This document shows positions 15,487 to 23,729 of a DNA stretch of 64,000 bases, in pieces (the first letter of the stretch is position 1; each line of letters opens with the position of its first letter). The position numbers were made by a program, and so were the translations under genes. The stretch is taken from the NCBI RefSeq assembly GCF_049889055.1, contig NZ_JBLTWO010000015.1, positions 1-64,000 of the forward strand. Direction: 5' to 3'. The notes beneath the pieces were generated by a model. The model was not told the origin of the DNA and made no database searches. It saw only the letters and a list, made by a program, of their open reading frames with translations. The DNA is from Rhizorhabdus sp049889055 (lineage in GTDB: Bacteria > Pseudomonadota > Alphaproteobacteria > Sphingomonadales > Sphingomonadaceae).

Positions 15487-16539
15487 TCAAGCGATGCTTC
15501 GCGCAGGGTCCGGAGACGGCACGGGCGGCACGGCGCGCCCGGTGCGCTGCTCGATCAGGGCCCTGATGGCTGACATCATCCGCGGCAAGGCTGCCCGGTT
15601 GTGTTGCGTGATCGGATTGGCGAAGCTGGGGTTGAAGTTCATCGTAGCGTTGCACTCGAACAGCACGATTTCGCCATCCTCGCGGATGCAGCAGTCGAGT
15701 CCGACATAATCGAGATCCACGCGCGACCGTATCGCCTGGACGCGCTCACGAACGGCATCGGGCAATGAGGCGAAGCCGTTTACGAGACGATCGCGCGCTT
15801 CCTCGACCAGTTCGGGATGCGCTTCCATGACCCGGCGTGAGCTTCGGCCGTGGATCATCCAGTCGTCCGAGACCACATGTTGCCGCGTGATGATCCGGTC
15901 GCCGACGAAGAAGAAGCGCGTCTTGCGATAGAAGCCGTCGTGCTGCCGGACATCCACGAATTCGATCAGATTGTAGAGATGGGTGCGATCGCCGAATATC
16001 GCCGACAGGCCGTCGAGGTCCTGAGCGATGCCGACGACCTCTCCGTTATGCGTACCCACCCGCCGGACAATTGCCGGAAAGCGGAAACCGGCCTGCTCGA
16101 CGGCACGGGCGACGCGCTCCCGCGAGGGATTCTTGATCTGAAGGACCTTGGGAACATGAACGCCGTCGATCCCGGCAAGGCGCTTTGCGGTTTCGGTCCT
16201 GCTCGTCTTCGGCACCTCGAACGGGTTGCCGATGACGGGACGCTTTTCCTTCGCCACGATGCGCTGGACGATTTCCAGCGTTTTCGGATTCTGCATCTCG
16301 TCCGTGATCGCGTTCCACAGGACGTCGCAAGCCTGGAAATCATAGCGACGGGGCTGACGAAAATAGCTGGGTGCGACATGCATGCGCCGCAATTCGATCG
16401 ACGGACGCAGCAGCTTGAGCAGGACGAGCGCATCATTGTTCCCGGCGACGATCGCTTCCCGCCGATACTCCCAGATAAGCTCGCGGGTGGCGTCGTCTCC
16501 GCAAATCAATCCGACAATTACCGGCTTTTCCTGAGCCAT
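15487..16539 (-). CDS. ATP-grasp ligase of unknown substrate
   Basis: A 350-residue protein. Residues 110-330 form an ATP-grasp fold: the RFPAIVRRVGTHNGEVVG strand-loop resembles the nucleotide clamp, YVGLDCCIREDGEIVLFECN gives the catalytic Asp and the Glu-x-Asn magnesium site, and a C-terminal helix follows. The N-terminal 100 residues have a pre-ATP-grasp alpha/beta part. Such enzymes join a carboxylate to an amine or thiol through acyl phosphate; RimK-like peptide ligases and D-Ala ligases are relatives. It is not the circularly permuted ATP-grasp that accompanies Anbu. It lies downstream of the FecR-type cargo gene on the same strand but after a strong terminator, so it probably has its own promoter. 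Confidence 0.75.
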   Translation of the reverse strand: MAQEKPVIVGLICGDDATRELIWEYRREAIVAGNNDALVLLKLLRPSIELRRMHVAPSYFRQPRRYDFQACDVLWNAITDEMQNPKTLEIVQRIVAKEKRPVIGNPFEVPKTSRTETAKRLAGIDGVHVPKVLQIKNPSRERVARAVEQAGFRFPAIVRRVGTHNGEVVGIAQDLDGLSAIFGDRTHLYNLIEFVDVRQHDGFYRKTRFFFVGDRIITRQHVVSDDWMIHGRSSRRVMEAHPELVEEARDRLVNGFASLPDAVRERVQAIRSRVDLDYVGLDCCIREDGEIVLFECNATMNFNPSFANPITQHNRAALPRMMSAIRALIEQRTGRAVPPVPSPDPARSIA

Positions 16540-16602
16540 GTCGCACGCCCCTTTTGCAATCTCGCCTAGGGGTGAGCAGAAAAGGTTGCAACGGCTAGCA
16601 GC

Positions 16603-16640
16603 CGAAAAGCGGCGCCGGACTGCCAGGCCCGGCGCCGCTT
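16603..16640 (-). terminator. Strong intrinsic terminator after cargo gene
   Basis: A perfect 12-bp stem (AAGCGGCGCCGG 16607-16618 with CCGGCGCCGCTT 16629-16640) and a 10-base loop, followed on the minus strand by TTTTC. It closes the Slam-cargo operon 40 bases after the cargo stop. Confidence 0.85.
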
Positions 16641-16680
16641 CCCGTGGGAGCAGGTGGTGGGAGTGCCTGCCCCCGCGAGC

Positions 16681-19071
16681 TCATTTGCCGAAGGCGGCCG
16701 CGCCGGTAACGGTCGTGCTGGTTCCCGGGGCATAGACGTGGAAGCTCAGGCCGAGATGGCTTGCTCCGGGGCCGGCGAGAAAACCGGTTATATTGGCTTC
16801 ACAGTTCCCCCCGGTGCACACCGGACCGCCCGGTGCTACAGAGAGGCCATAGGCCGAGAAGTTCATGCCGCTCCCGACGCTCATCTGACTGCGCGTCGGA
16901 TCGGTCACGCCGCCTGTGGTCGCCACCGCATAGCTGTGTCCGCCGATGCCGACCTGCAGGTCGACGCCAACCTTGGGCGTGGAACCGAAGGCAACTGCGG
17001 CGCTCCCGCTGAGCGTGCCAGGTTCCAGCGAGCCATCATTGATCGTCGGGCGCGTTGCTCCAACCAGTGCATAAGTGGCCGTGCCACTCGCCGGCAGATT
17101 CGTCGCGGGTGTGCCATGGACCAGATGCAGCCCCTGCCGCTCGGAACGTGTCACCGGCGGGTTGCCGAAATAGGTTCCGGCCGTCGTTCCCCCAGCCCAG
17201 CGGGTCCAGCCGATGACGCCGGCGACGCTGCCTGTCTCCAATGCCTTGTTCGTGCCGATCTCCGGCGCTTCGCCCGTGGGATTGACGGTCCAGACATATT
17301 TCAGCAGCTGGCCGCCATCGCCGAGGGTCGTCCGGCTCTCATCGCGCGCGTCGATCCCGATCACGTCTCCCGCATAGGCGACCATCTGGCCCGAGAGCTC
17401 GTTCCCGTTGACGGGCGCCGTCGGCGTGCCCGGCCCGGTCGGGATGCCCGGAGTCGTGGGAACAGTTGGCAGGGTCAGCGTCAATCCGGCCAGGATCGAT
17501 GCAACCGCATCGAGCGTGCCCGTCTGGGCGATCAAGTCGACCGCATTGCGGATCAGCTGGACTGTCGCCTGCGGCACCCCGGCAAACAGGCCGTTGTCGA
17601 TCGCAAGATTGAGATATTGGCGGATCAGATCCGCCGAGATCCCCGCATAGCCGTTGGGATTTCCCCCACCGCGCAGGAAGTCGATATAGGCTTGGAGGAT
17701 CGACGCATATTCGGGCAGTACGACCGTGCCTCCGCCCGTACCGCCGCCATTGCCTCCTGTTCCACCACCATTTCCACCCGTGGCCGGCGGCACGAACACA
17801 CCGGTCCCGCCATTGGCGAGAAACTGCGCATAGGCATCGAAGATCGCCCGGTTCGACTGGCCGATCAGGTCGACCAAGCCGCTCGACTGGAGGAGGGTGA
17901 AATAGGCGTTGATCACCTCTTGGCTTGCGCCGGTGAACTCGGCAGGAGCGCCCCCGGCCCGGATGAAGTCGATATAGGCGTTGACCAGGTCGGTGTAGCT
18001 GTCGACGAAGCCGTCGGCTCCACCGCCGGTCGAGAGGAAGTTCAGATAGGCGCTCGCCAGCGCGGCATTCTGCTCGGACAGACCCTGGAGCGTGCCCGTC
18101 GTGGACAGATATTTGAGATAGGCGTTCACCGCCTGCTGGTTTGCCCCCTCGAAGCTCGAAGGCGCCGCGCCGCTGCGGATCAGCTCGATATATTGGTTGA
18201 TCAGCGCGGCATAGGTCGCCTTGAACTGGTCGGCAGCGCCGCCTTCGGCCAGGAAGCCCAGATAGGCCTGGATGATGCCCGGCTCGGCACCGACGAAAGC
18301 ACGCCCGCCATAGGCCTCCTGCAGTTGCGTCGCGAAGCCCACGAGGGTCGCCACATCGCCTGCCGGAAAGGCGGGGATGGCAGGATTGGCGGCTGCGGCC
18401 TCGACATTGCGGGCGGCCTGGACGACATCGCCCGCTGCGCCGACGGCTGCCAGGGCCTCACCCAGATTGACGGGAATGCCGGCTGCGGCGGCCTTTGCGG
18501 TGTCGCCGGCGGGTTCCGCTTCGGCGGAGGTCGAAGACGGTGCCGCAGGTGCCGCATCGGCGCGGTTGGCGAACACACGGTCCGAGCCCCGGCCGGCCTC
18601 GCCCTGCCAAGCCGAACCCACACTGTAAATGCGCCGCTGGCCGCCGCTGGTGATCGCGACGCTGCCGCCCAGCGTGTGGCCGGTGAAGCTGTTGCCCTGC
18701 ACGGTGAACGAACCTGAGGGGTTGCTCCCCGCGAGCCGCGCCGTGGCACCGCCCGGCAAGCTGATGGTCGTGTCGATCGCGTTCCTCGGTGCCGCCACGG
18801 TGACGTTGCCCGACAGGATCGAGACGGCACTGCCGTCGACCTTCACGGAGGCCGCTCCGACGAGCGAGACGATCGCACCGCTGTCGGTCATGATCTGGGT
18901 CGTGCCGCCCGAGGTCCGGACCTCGCCGCCATTTGTCGCTTCCGTTCCGACCAGGGCCGGATCGTCCGAGAAGATAATCTTGCCGGCGGCGGCCGGCATG
19001 GACACCGCCAAGGCCGAGACCGACGCCAGGAGACCCAGCGACAGGCGCGAAATGCTATGGATGTTCGTCAT
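16681..19071 (-). CDS. FecR/24-aa-repeat/TbpB-like putative Slam cargo
   Basis: A 796-residue secreted protein with four parts. (1) A Sec signal peptide, 1-29, ending MPAAA-GK, with no lipobox. (2) A FecR-like beta domain, about 48-156 (GGEVRTSGG...SLVG...SGNVTVAAP...GGSVAITSGG). (3) Twelve consecutive units of exactly 24 residues, 239-526, with the core A-Y-[LI]-x-F-[LI]-x-x-G-G; one unit (431-454) is a glycine/threonine linker of the same length. (4) After a Pro/Thr linker (533-553), a C-terminal beta domain, about 555-796, with GTATYALVGATRPT, GTLSGSAAVAFG, a CTGGNC loop and ITGFLAGPGASHLGLSFHV, resembling the TbpB-type barrel that type XI (Slam) systems secrete. The ATG at 19071 has GGGGGAA upstream and lies two bases after the Slam-like gene's stop. 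There is no anti-sigma region, so FecR-type signalling is unlikely. Confidence 0.8.
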   Translation of the reverse strand: MTNIHSISRLSLGLLASVSALAVSMPAAAGKIIFSDDPALVGTEATNGGEVRTSGGTTQIMTDSGAIVSLVGAASVKVDGSAVSILSGNVTVAAPRNAIDTTISLPGGATARLAGSNPSGSFTVQGNSFTGHTLGGSVAITSGGQRRIYSVGSAWQGEAGRGSDRVFANRADAAPAAPSSTSAEAEPAGDTAKAAAAGIPVNLGEALAAVGAAGDVVQAARNVEAAAANPAIPAFPAGDVATLVGFATQLQEAYGGRAFVGAEPGIIQAYLGFLAEGGAADQFKATYAALINQYIELIRSGAAPSSFEGANQQAVNAYLKYLSTTGTLQGLSEQNAALASAYLNFLSTGGGADGFVDSYTDLVNAYIDFIRAGGAPAEFTGASQEVINAYFTLLQSSGLVDLIGQSNRAIFDAYAQFLANGGTGVFVPPATGGNGGGTGGNGGGTGGGTVVLPEYASILQAYIDFLRGGGNPNGYAGISADLIRQYLNLAIDNGLFAGVPQATVQLIRNAVDLIAQTGTLDAVASILAGLTLTLPTVPTTPGIPTGPGTPTAPVNGNELSGQMVAYAGDVIGIDARDESRTTLGDGGQLLKYVWTVNPTGEAPEIGTNKALETGSVAGVIGWTRWAGGTTAGTYFGNPPVTRSERQGLHLVHGTPATNLPASGTATYALVGATRPTINDGSLEPGTLSGSAAVAFGSTPKVGVDLQVGIGGHSYAVATTGGVTDPTRSQMSVGSGMNFSAYGLSVAPGGPVCTGGNCEANITGFLAGPGASHLGLSFHVYAPGTSTTVTGAAAFGK
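17494..18357 (-). repeat. Twelve 72-bp coding repeats (24-residue units)
   Basis: Encodes residues 239-526 of the cargo protein. Conserved Ala/Gln-Tyr positions fall at 269, 293, 317, 341, 365, 389, 413, 461 and 485, all multiples of 24 apart. Unit 431-454 is replaced by Gly/Asn/Thr linker without loss of phase. The first (239-262) and last (503-526) units are degenerate. DNA copies are diverged, so this is an old protein repeat and not a recent DNA amplification. Confidence 0.85.
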
Positions 19072-19073
19072 GG

Positions 19074-20402
19074 TCAGTTCCCCCGGAACTCGACGCGGAC
19101 GCCCATGCTGGCGGTCCAACGCTCGAAATCATACAGGCCGATGTTGCTGAAATTACGGGAATAGGTGACCCGCGGACGCAGATAGACCGACTTGGCGACG
19201 AGATATTTCAACCCCACCGACGCATCGATCTGCTCGTCCCGCCGCTTGCGCAGAAACAGCGGGTCGGGGTCGTCGTATCGGCGCACCTCGCCCGAAATGC
19301 CGCCAACCAGATTGAAGCTGGGCGCGATCGAATATTCGAAGCCCAGATTGGCGTTGACGAAGCCGTTGGAGAAATTGTCGCCGGCAGCGCGCCGGGCTTC
19401 CTCCTTGCCGCCTGCGATGCTCGCGACGATCGTCCGATCGGCATAGGAGGCCGCCAGCGCATAGCGATCGACATCGCGGAGCCGGTCGTTGGCATAGTCG
19501 AAGCGGAACAGCTGCGCGCCCAGGCTGAGCGCCGCGCCATTGCCCAGCAGATGGGTATATTGGCCAATCGCGCCATAGGCGTTGCGGAAACCGTCATTGC
19601 CGAGCCAGAATTTCTGCACCTGCCCGGAAAGCGACAGCACGTCGCGGCTGGCAAAGCTGTACGAGCCACCCAACGTGCCCGTCAGGCTTGCCTGATCGAA
19701 GCGACTGTCCCCGACATTGTCGCGCCAGCTGCCGAGCACGCTCCCGAACACCCGCATCTGCCGGCTGGCCGGCGTTGCGATGCTGAGCCCGCCCTGCGCC
19801 TCATAAAAGGGTTTGTCGATCCGTCGAGCCGCGCCGCCGAGCTGGCCCGGGCCGAGACCCGCGAACAGGGGAATGGTGATGTTCGTCAGGCTGGTCGCGC
19901 TGTTGATGTTGCTGTCATAGCCGCCCGACAGGTCGAAGAAGCCCGAGACGTCGGTGCCGCCACCGGCGACTGCGCGATCATAGCGGCGGACGATGCTATC
20001 GAAACGGTGCCGCACAGGATCGGGCAGGGTCGGATCCTGCACCACCGTGTTGAACTGGGCGCGCGCGGTGTCGACGTCCCCCGACAGCGCATAGGCGCGC
20101 GCCAGTTCCGCGCGCGCCTGGCTGTTGCCCGGTTGCACCGCGAGGACGCGCTGGAAAGCGAGGATCGCCTCACCGGTCCTGCCACTGTCGGCCGCCGCCA
20201 GCCCCAAGGCGTAATTATAGTCGGCATCCTGCGCCCGGCTGGCGAGCAGAGGCGCCAGCAGATCATAGGATTCGGTGGCCTTGCCCTGCTTCTGCAGCGC
20301 TACGGCGCGCGTCAGCACCTCATCCATCGCGGCCGTCGCCGGCGCCGATGCCAGCATGACGGCCAGAGCCGCCCCGGCGGTGAAACATATGCTACGTGTC
20401 AC
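19074..20402 (-). CDS. Slam-type (type XI secretion) outer-membrane protein
   Basis: A 442-residue protein. A signal peptide (1-25, ending PATAA) is followed by a TPR region at about 27-135 (ATESYDLLAPLLASR, YNYALGLAAADSGRTGEAI, ARAELARAYALSGDVDTA) and a C-terminal beta-barrel at about 155-442. The barrel opens with LSGGYDSNIN and closes with YLRPRVTYSRNFSNIGLYDFE and a terminal VRVEF strand, both hallmarks of the DUF560/Slam barrel. Slam proteins move TbpB-like cargo across the outer membrane. The start is a GTG preceded by AGGGGAG. The gene is directly upstream of a protein with a TbpB-like C-terminus (2-base gap), which strongly supports a secretion pair. It is divergent from the caspase gene. 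Canonical Slams are similar in length. Confidence 0.85.
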   Translation of the reverse strand: MTRSICFTAGAALAVMLASAPATAAMDEVLTRAVALQKQGKATESYDLLAPLLASRAQDADYNYALGLAAADSGRTGEAILAFQRVLAVQPGNSQARAELARAYALSGDVDTARAQFNTVVQDPTLPDPVRHRFDSIVRRYDRAVAGGGTDVSGFFDLSGGYDSNINSATSLTNITIPLFAGLGPGQLGGAARRIDKPFYEAQGGLSIATPASRQMRVFGSVLGSWRDNVGDSRFDQASLTGTLGGSYSFASRDVLSLSGQVQKFWLGNDGFRNAYGAIGQYTHLLGNGAALSLGAQLFRFDYANDRLRDVDRYALAASYADRTIVASIAGGKEEARRAAGDNFSNGFVNANLGFEYSIAPSFNLVGGISGEVRRYDDPDPLFLRKRRDEQIDASVGLKYLVAKSVYLRPRVTYSRNFSNIGLYDFERWTASMGVRVEFRGN

Positions 20403-20515
20403 GAGAACTCCCCTGATTTCCCCTACGGCGATGTGCCACGGGCCAGAGTCGTTTCCCGACTGACGTTTCCTGACATGAACTGGCGGGTGGCGGCTGGCGC
20501 CTGTACACAGGCATC
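20403..20515. promoter_or_regulatory. Divergent promoter region, Slam operon/caspase gene
   Basis: This 113-base interval separates divergent starts and must hold promoters for both. It contains TGACGTTTCCTGACA at 20461-20475, a direct repeat of TGAC half-sites that shares TGACGT with the palindrome at 5936-5948. No clear sigma-70 boxes are readable. Shared control of the Slam operon, the caspase gene and the CHAT gene is possible. Confidence 0.35.
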
Positions 20516-21805
20516 ATGATCAGGATCGCCCCGCTGCTCGCACTGGTCGCCGTGCCGCTTGCTATCGGGCTCTCCGCCGGGCGAGCGGAGGCCCGCATAA
20601 GGGCGGTGCTGGTCGGCGCCTCCGAATTCGAGGAGACCTCGCTCCAGCGTTTCGCTCTGCCCGGAGCAGCGCACGACGCGCATCGCATGGCAGATGCCCT
20701 CACCGGCTATGATCTGGATGCGGGCGACCTGCGCCTGCTGACCGGCCGCGCCGCCACTGCCGACGCGATCCGCGCCGCGCTCGACGATCTCGCCCGTCAG
20801 TCGACCAGCGGCGATCGTGCGATCCTCTTCCTGTCGGGCCATGGAGCGCAAGCGCCGACATCGGCCGATGACGGACTGGAACCTGACGGCCTCGACGAAT
20901 GGTTTCTGGCGGCCGATGCCGGCCCATGGGATCCCGCCTCAAAGACGCTGGCCGGGGCCATCAAAGATGACGAAATCGGTCGCCGGGTGCGCGCGATGCG
21001 CGCTGCCGGGGTCGATATTTGGGTGCTGATCGACAGCTGCGCCGGCGGCGGCCTTTTGCGTGGCAGCCAGGCGACGGCGAAGAGTATCGCTGGCGCCCTG
21101 CTCGGCATAGCTCAGGTGGCGCCCTCGCGCGGTGCAGCGGACGCCAGCGGATTCGTCGACGCGGGACTGGCAGGGGGCGGACGCCTCGTCGTCTTTGCCG
21201 CTGCGGGGCCAGGTCAGGTGGCATGGGACGATGGCGACGGTGGTCGCTTCACCAAAGCCCTCGCTGCCGCGCTTCAGACCCGTCCGGACTCATTTGCGGC
21301 TCTCGCCGCCAAGGGCGGCGCAGCTGCCATACCCTGGACGACAGGAGAGCTTTCCGCTCCGGTCCTGTTCGACGGGCGCTCACCCGATCTGATCGAGATT
21401 GCGCTGGGGCTGCCACCCCTGCCCTTCGCCACACGACTATCGATCGACGATCGGGGTGCCTGTGCGAAGAAGGGGCGGGTCACCGGGCCGCTGCGGATCG
21501 ACGCGGGCCGCACGGTTACGCTCGACCATTGCGATCATGTCCGGGTCGATTTCGGCGAACCGGGCGTGCCGCTGCGCCTCGAAGCCTGGTATCGCGACGC
21601 TGGAGGAGGCTATTCCGGACTGGCACCACCAGCCGGTCTGGCACTGCTGCCCGGCCGGTGGGCCAATGTCGGTTTCACGTTCGTCACGCGTGATCCGGTC
21701 AGTCAGCGCCCCTTGCCGATGGGTGAAGAGCAGTTGATCCTGATCGCGCGGGACGAAGCGGGAATTGCGACGGCAGCGACTATCCTGCACTTTCGAGGCA
21801 AATGA
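20516..21805 (+). CDS. Exported caspase-like (C14, metacaspase-type) protease
   Basis: A 429-residue protein. A signal peptide (1-26, ending GRAEA) is followed by a p20-type caspase fold. It has RAVLVGASEF as strand 1, the catalytic His109 in LFLSGHGAQ, an acidic loop EPDGLDEWFLAAD as in metacaspases, and the catalytic Cys175 in VLIDSCAGGG. The C-terminal 290-429 region forms a beta-rich extension with a Cys (GACAKKG). Both catalytic residues are intact, so activity is likely; metacaspases cut after Arg/Lys. It is predicted periplasmic or secreted, which is unusual for a caspase fold. It is divergent from the Slam-like gene. Substrate unknown. Confidence 0.87.
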   Translation: MIRIAPLLALVAVPLAIGLSAGRAEARIRAVLVGASEFEETSLQRFALPGAAHDAHRMADALTGYDLDAGDLRLLTGRAATADAIRAALDDLARQSTSGDRAILFLSGHGAQAPTSADDGLEPDGLDEWFLAADAGPWDPASKTLAGAIKDDEIGRRVRAMRAAGVDIWVLIDSCAGGGLLRGSQATAKSIAGALLGIAQVAPSRGAADASGFVDAGLAGGGRLVVFAAAGPGQVAWDDGDGGRFTKALAAALQTRPDSFAALAAKGGAAAIPWTTGELSAPVLFDGRSPDLIEIALGLPPLPFATRLSIDDRGACAKKGRVTGPLRIDAGRTVTLDHCDHVRVDFGEPGVPLRLEAWYRDAGGGYSGLAPPAGLALLPGRWANVGFTFVTRDPVSQRPLPMGEEQLILIARDEAGIATAATILHFRGK

Positions 21806-21884
21806 TCGTGGCGTTACCGCAACAGCGGTCATAGCAAAGACACGCCTCACCATTTCTTTACCGGAATCGGTTGCGTCGACGTCC

Positions 21885-23723
21885 ATGTACGGCAAAGAAC
21901 GGCGAAAGAGTGCGGGGGCATTCCTGATCGTGGGCGGACGTGACGACGACAAAGGTCGGCGGGACGTGGTCGGTGCGCTATTCGGAGCGGCCGGCTATTT
22001 CCTGTTGGCATGGGGAACGGTCGCCCTGACCAGCGAGGCGCAACCGATCGTGGCCATATGGCCGCAAAATGCGCTCCTGCTCGCACTGCTGCTGCCGCTG
22101 GCCCCCTCGCGCTGGCCGACCTTCGTCGCGACGGCCTTCGTCGCAGCAACGCTGGCGGATTACGCCAGCCTCGATTCGATCCCCGGCGCGCTCATCGGTG
22201 CTGCCACCAGCATGGCCGAGGTGATGGTCGCGGTCGCTCTCCTGCGTGGGTCGATCGCTGCGTCCGAGCCGTTCCACGACGTGCGGTCGATCCTGCTGTT
22301 CGTCCTTTCCGCCTTTGCCGCCGCCGTCGTCGGTGCCCCCGGTGCGGCCGTGGCAGCCCATGGCTTCGGCCAGGACATGTTCTGGATCACGCTCCAGAGC
22401 CGCTATCTGGCAGATGCTCTGGGCCTCATTCTGTTCGCTCCGCTGTTCATGACGGCGCTCGCGGGTGGATTGCCACGATGGTATGACGGTCTTGGGCGTC
22501 GCGGCAGAGTCGAAGCCGTCATCATTTTCCTGATCGTGGCCCTGATAGCGCTGCTGATTTTCCGCTACGCGCGCAATCCGCTACTCTTTCTGATGAGCGC
22601 GCCCCTGCTGCTCGCCATCTTCCGCCTGGGCCCGGTCGGCACCACCTTATCCCTGATCCTGCTCGCCACCATGGCGAGCCAGTTGACCATGGCGGGTGAG
22701 GGCCCGATCGCACGCGCTTTCGCCGAGCTCACCCAGCGTTCGACCTTCCTGCAAATCTATCTCCTGCTGATGCTGCTTACGACCCTGCCTGTCGCAGCCG
22801 ATCTCAATGCGCGGCGGCGCCTTGCCCGGCAGCTGAGCGAAAGCGAGGAGAGCCTGCGGCTGCTCGCCTCCAGCTCGGCAGACATGCTGGTGCGGCTGGA
22901 CCATCGCGGGCGGTGCGTTCAGGCTTCGGGCAACGCCGCGCTGCTGGCCGTACGACACGGCGTCGAACTGATCGGATCGCGACTGTCTGCATTCGCCGAG
23001 GAAGCGGATACGGTACAGGTCGAAATGGCCTTCTCGGCAGCCTTCGTCAGTCCCGGATCGGTGTCGCGCTGCGAATTCCGCCCGCTCGGCCGGCCCACCG
23101 ACTATCTCGAGTGCACGATGCGCGCCCTGGTCGACGACGAGGGGCGGTCCTATGGGGTCGTCGGAGCGGTCCGCGACATCTCGCTGCGCAAGGAGCGCGA
23201 GCAGACCCTTGCGCTGGCGGCCTCTACCGACAGCCTCACCGGCGCGCTCAACCATGCCGCGTTCATGCGCCACCTCGATCGGCTCATGAGCGCGCTGCCC
23301 TCCTCCAACCTGTCGCTCCTGATGATCGACGTTGACCGGTTCAAGAGCGTCAACGACAGCTTCGGTCACCTCGCAGGCGACCAGGTCTTGGTCGAGCTCC
23401 ACAATCGCCTCCGCGCATTGCTGCGCGACCATGACGTGATCGGACGGCTCGGCGGGGATGAGTTGGCGATCGTGCTCGACGGAACCTCGCCCGAACTGGC
23501 GAAGTCGATCGCCGATGCGCTCCGCATCGCCGTGTCGAGCGACCCGGTGGTGCTGGGTGATGGAGAGCGGCTCGTCATGTCGCTGAGTTGCGGCGTCGCT
23601 CAGGCCAAACCCGGCATGACTCGGCATGAGTTGATCAAGCGTGCCGACGAGGCGCTCTACATCGCCAAGAACAACGGTCGCGATTGCGTGGCGATGCACA
23701 GTCCCCCGGACAACGAAGCCTGA
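21885..23723 (+). CDS. MASE1-PAS-GGDEF diguanylate cyclase
   Basis: About 612 residues. An N-terminal MASE1 membrane sensor has some eight helices (VAIWPQNALLLALLLPLAPSRW is the typical early signature, of which IWPQNA is the core), a PAS-like domain covers about 320-440, and a GGDEF domain covers about 445-605. The active site is GGDEL at 523-527, and an inhibitory I-site RDHD (514-517) stands five residues before it, so product feedback is expected. It makes cyclic di-GMP at the inner membrane. Leu replaces Phe in the last position, a tolerated variant. There is no EAL domain. The ATG at 21885 has a weak ribosome site; a GTG at 21930 is possible. It follows the caspase gene on the same strand. 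Confidence 0.88.
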   Translation: MYGKERRKSAGAFLIVGGRDDDKGRRDVVGALFGAAGYFLLAWGTVALTSEAQPIVAIWPQNALLLALLLPLAPSRWPTFVATAFVAATLADYASLDSIPGALIGAATSMAEVMVAVALLRGSIAASEPFHDVRSILLFVLSAFAAAVVGAPGAAVAAHGFGQDMFWITLQSRYLADALGLILFAPLFMTALAGGLPRWYDGLGRRGRVEAVIIFLIVALIALLIFRYARNPLLFLMSAPLLLAIFRLGPVGTTLSLILLATMASQLTMAGEGPIARAFAELTQRSTFLQIYLLLMLLTTLPVAADLNARRRLARQLSESEESLRLLASSSADMLVRLDHRGRCVQASGNAALLAVRHGVELIGSRLSAFAEEADTVQVEMAFSAAFVSPGSVSRCEFRPLGRPTDYLECTMRALVDDEGRSYGVVGAVRDISLRKEREQTLALAASTDSLTGALNHAAFMRHLDRLMSALPSSNLSLLMIDVDRFKSVNDSFGHLAGDQVLVELHNRLRALLRDHDVIGRLGGDELAIVLDGTSPELAKSIADALRIAVSSDPVVLGDGERLVMSLSCGVAQAKPGMTRHELIKRADEALYIAKNNGRDCVAMHSPPDNEA

Positions 23724-23729
23724 GGTCGA

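Noticed and set aside
16681..19071. FecR-domain protein as an anti-sigma/signal-transfer partner of the nearby TonB receptor
   Set aside because: No ECF sigma factor gene is adjacent, there is no cytoplasmic anti-sigma region or membrane helix, and the protein is secreted with a C-terminal TbpB-like domain.
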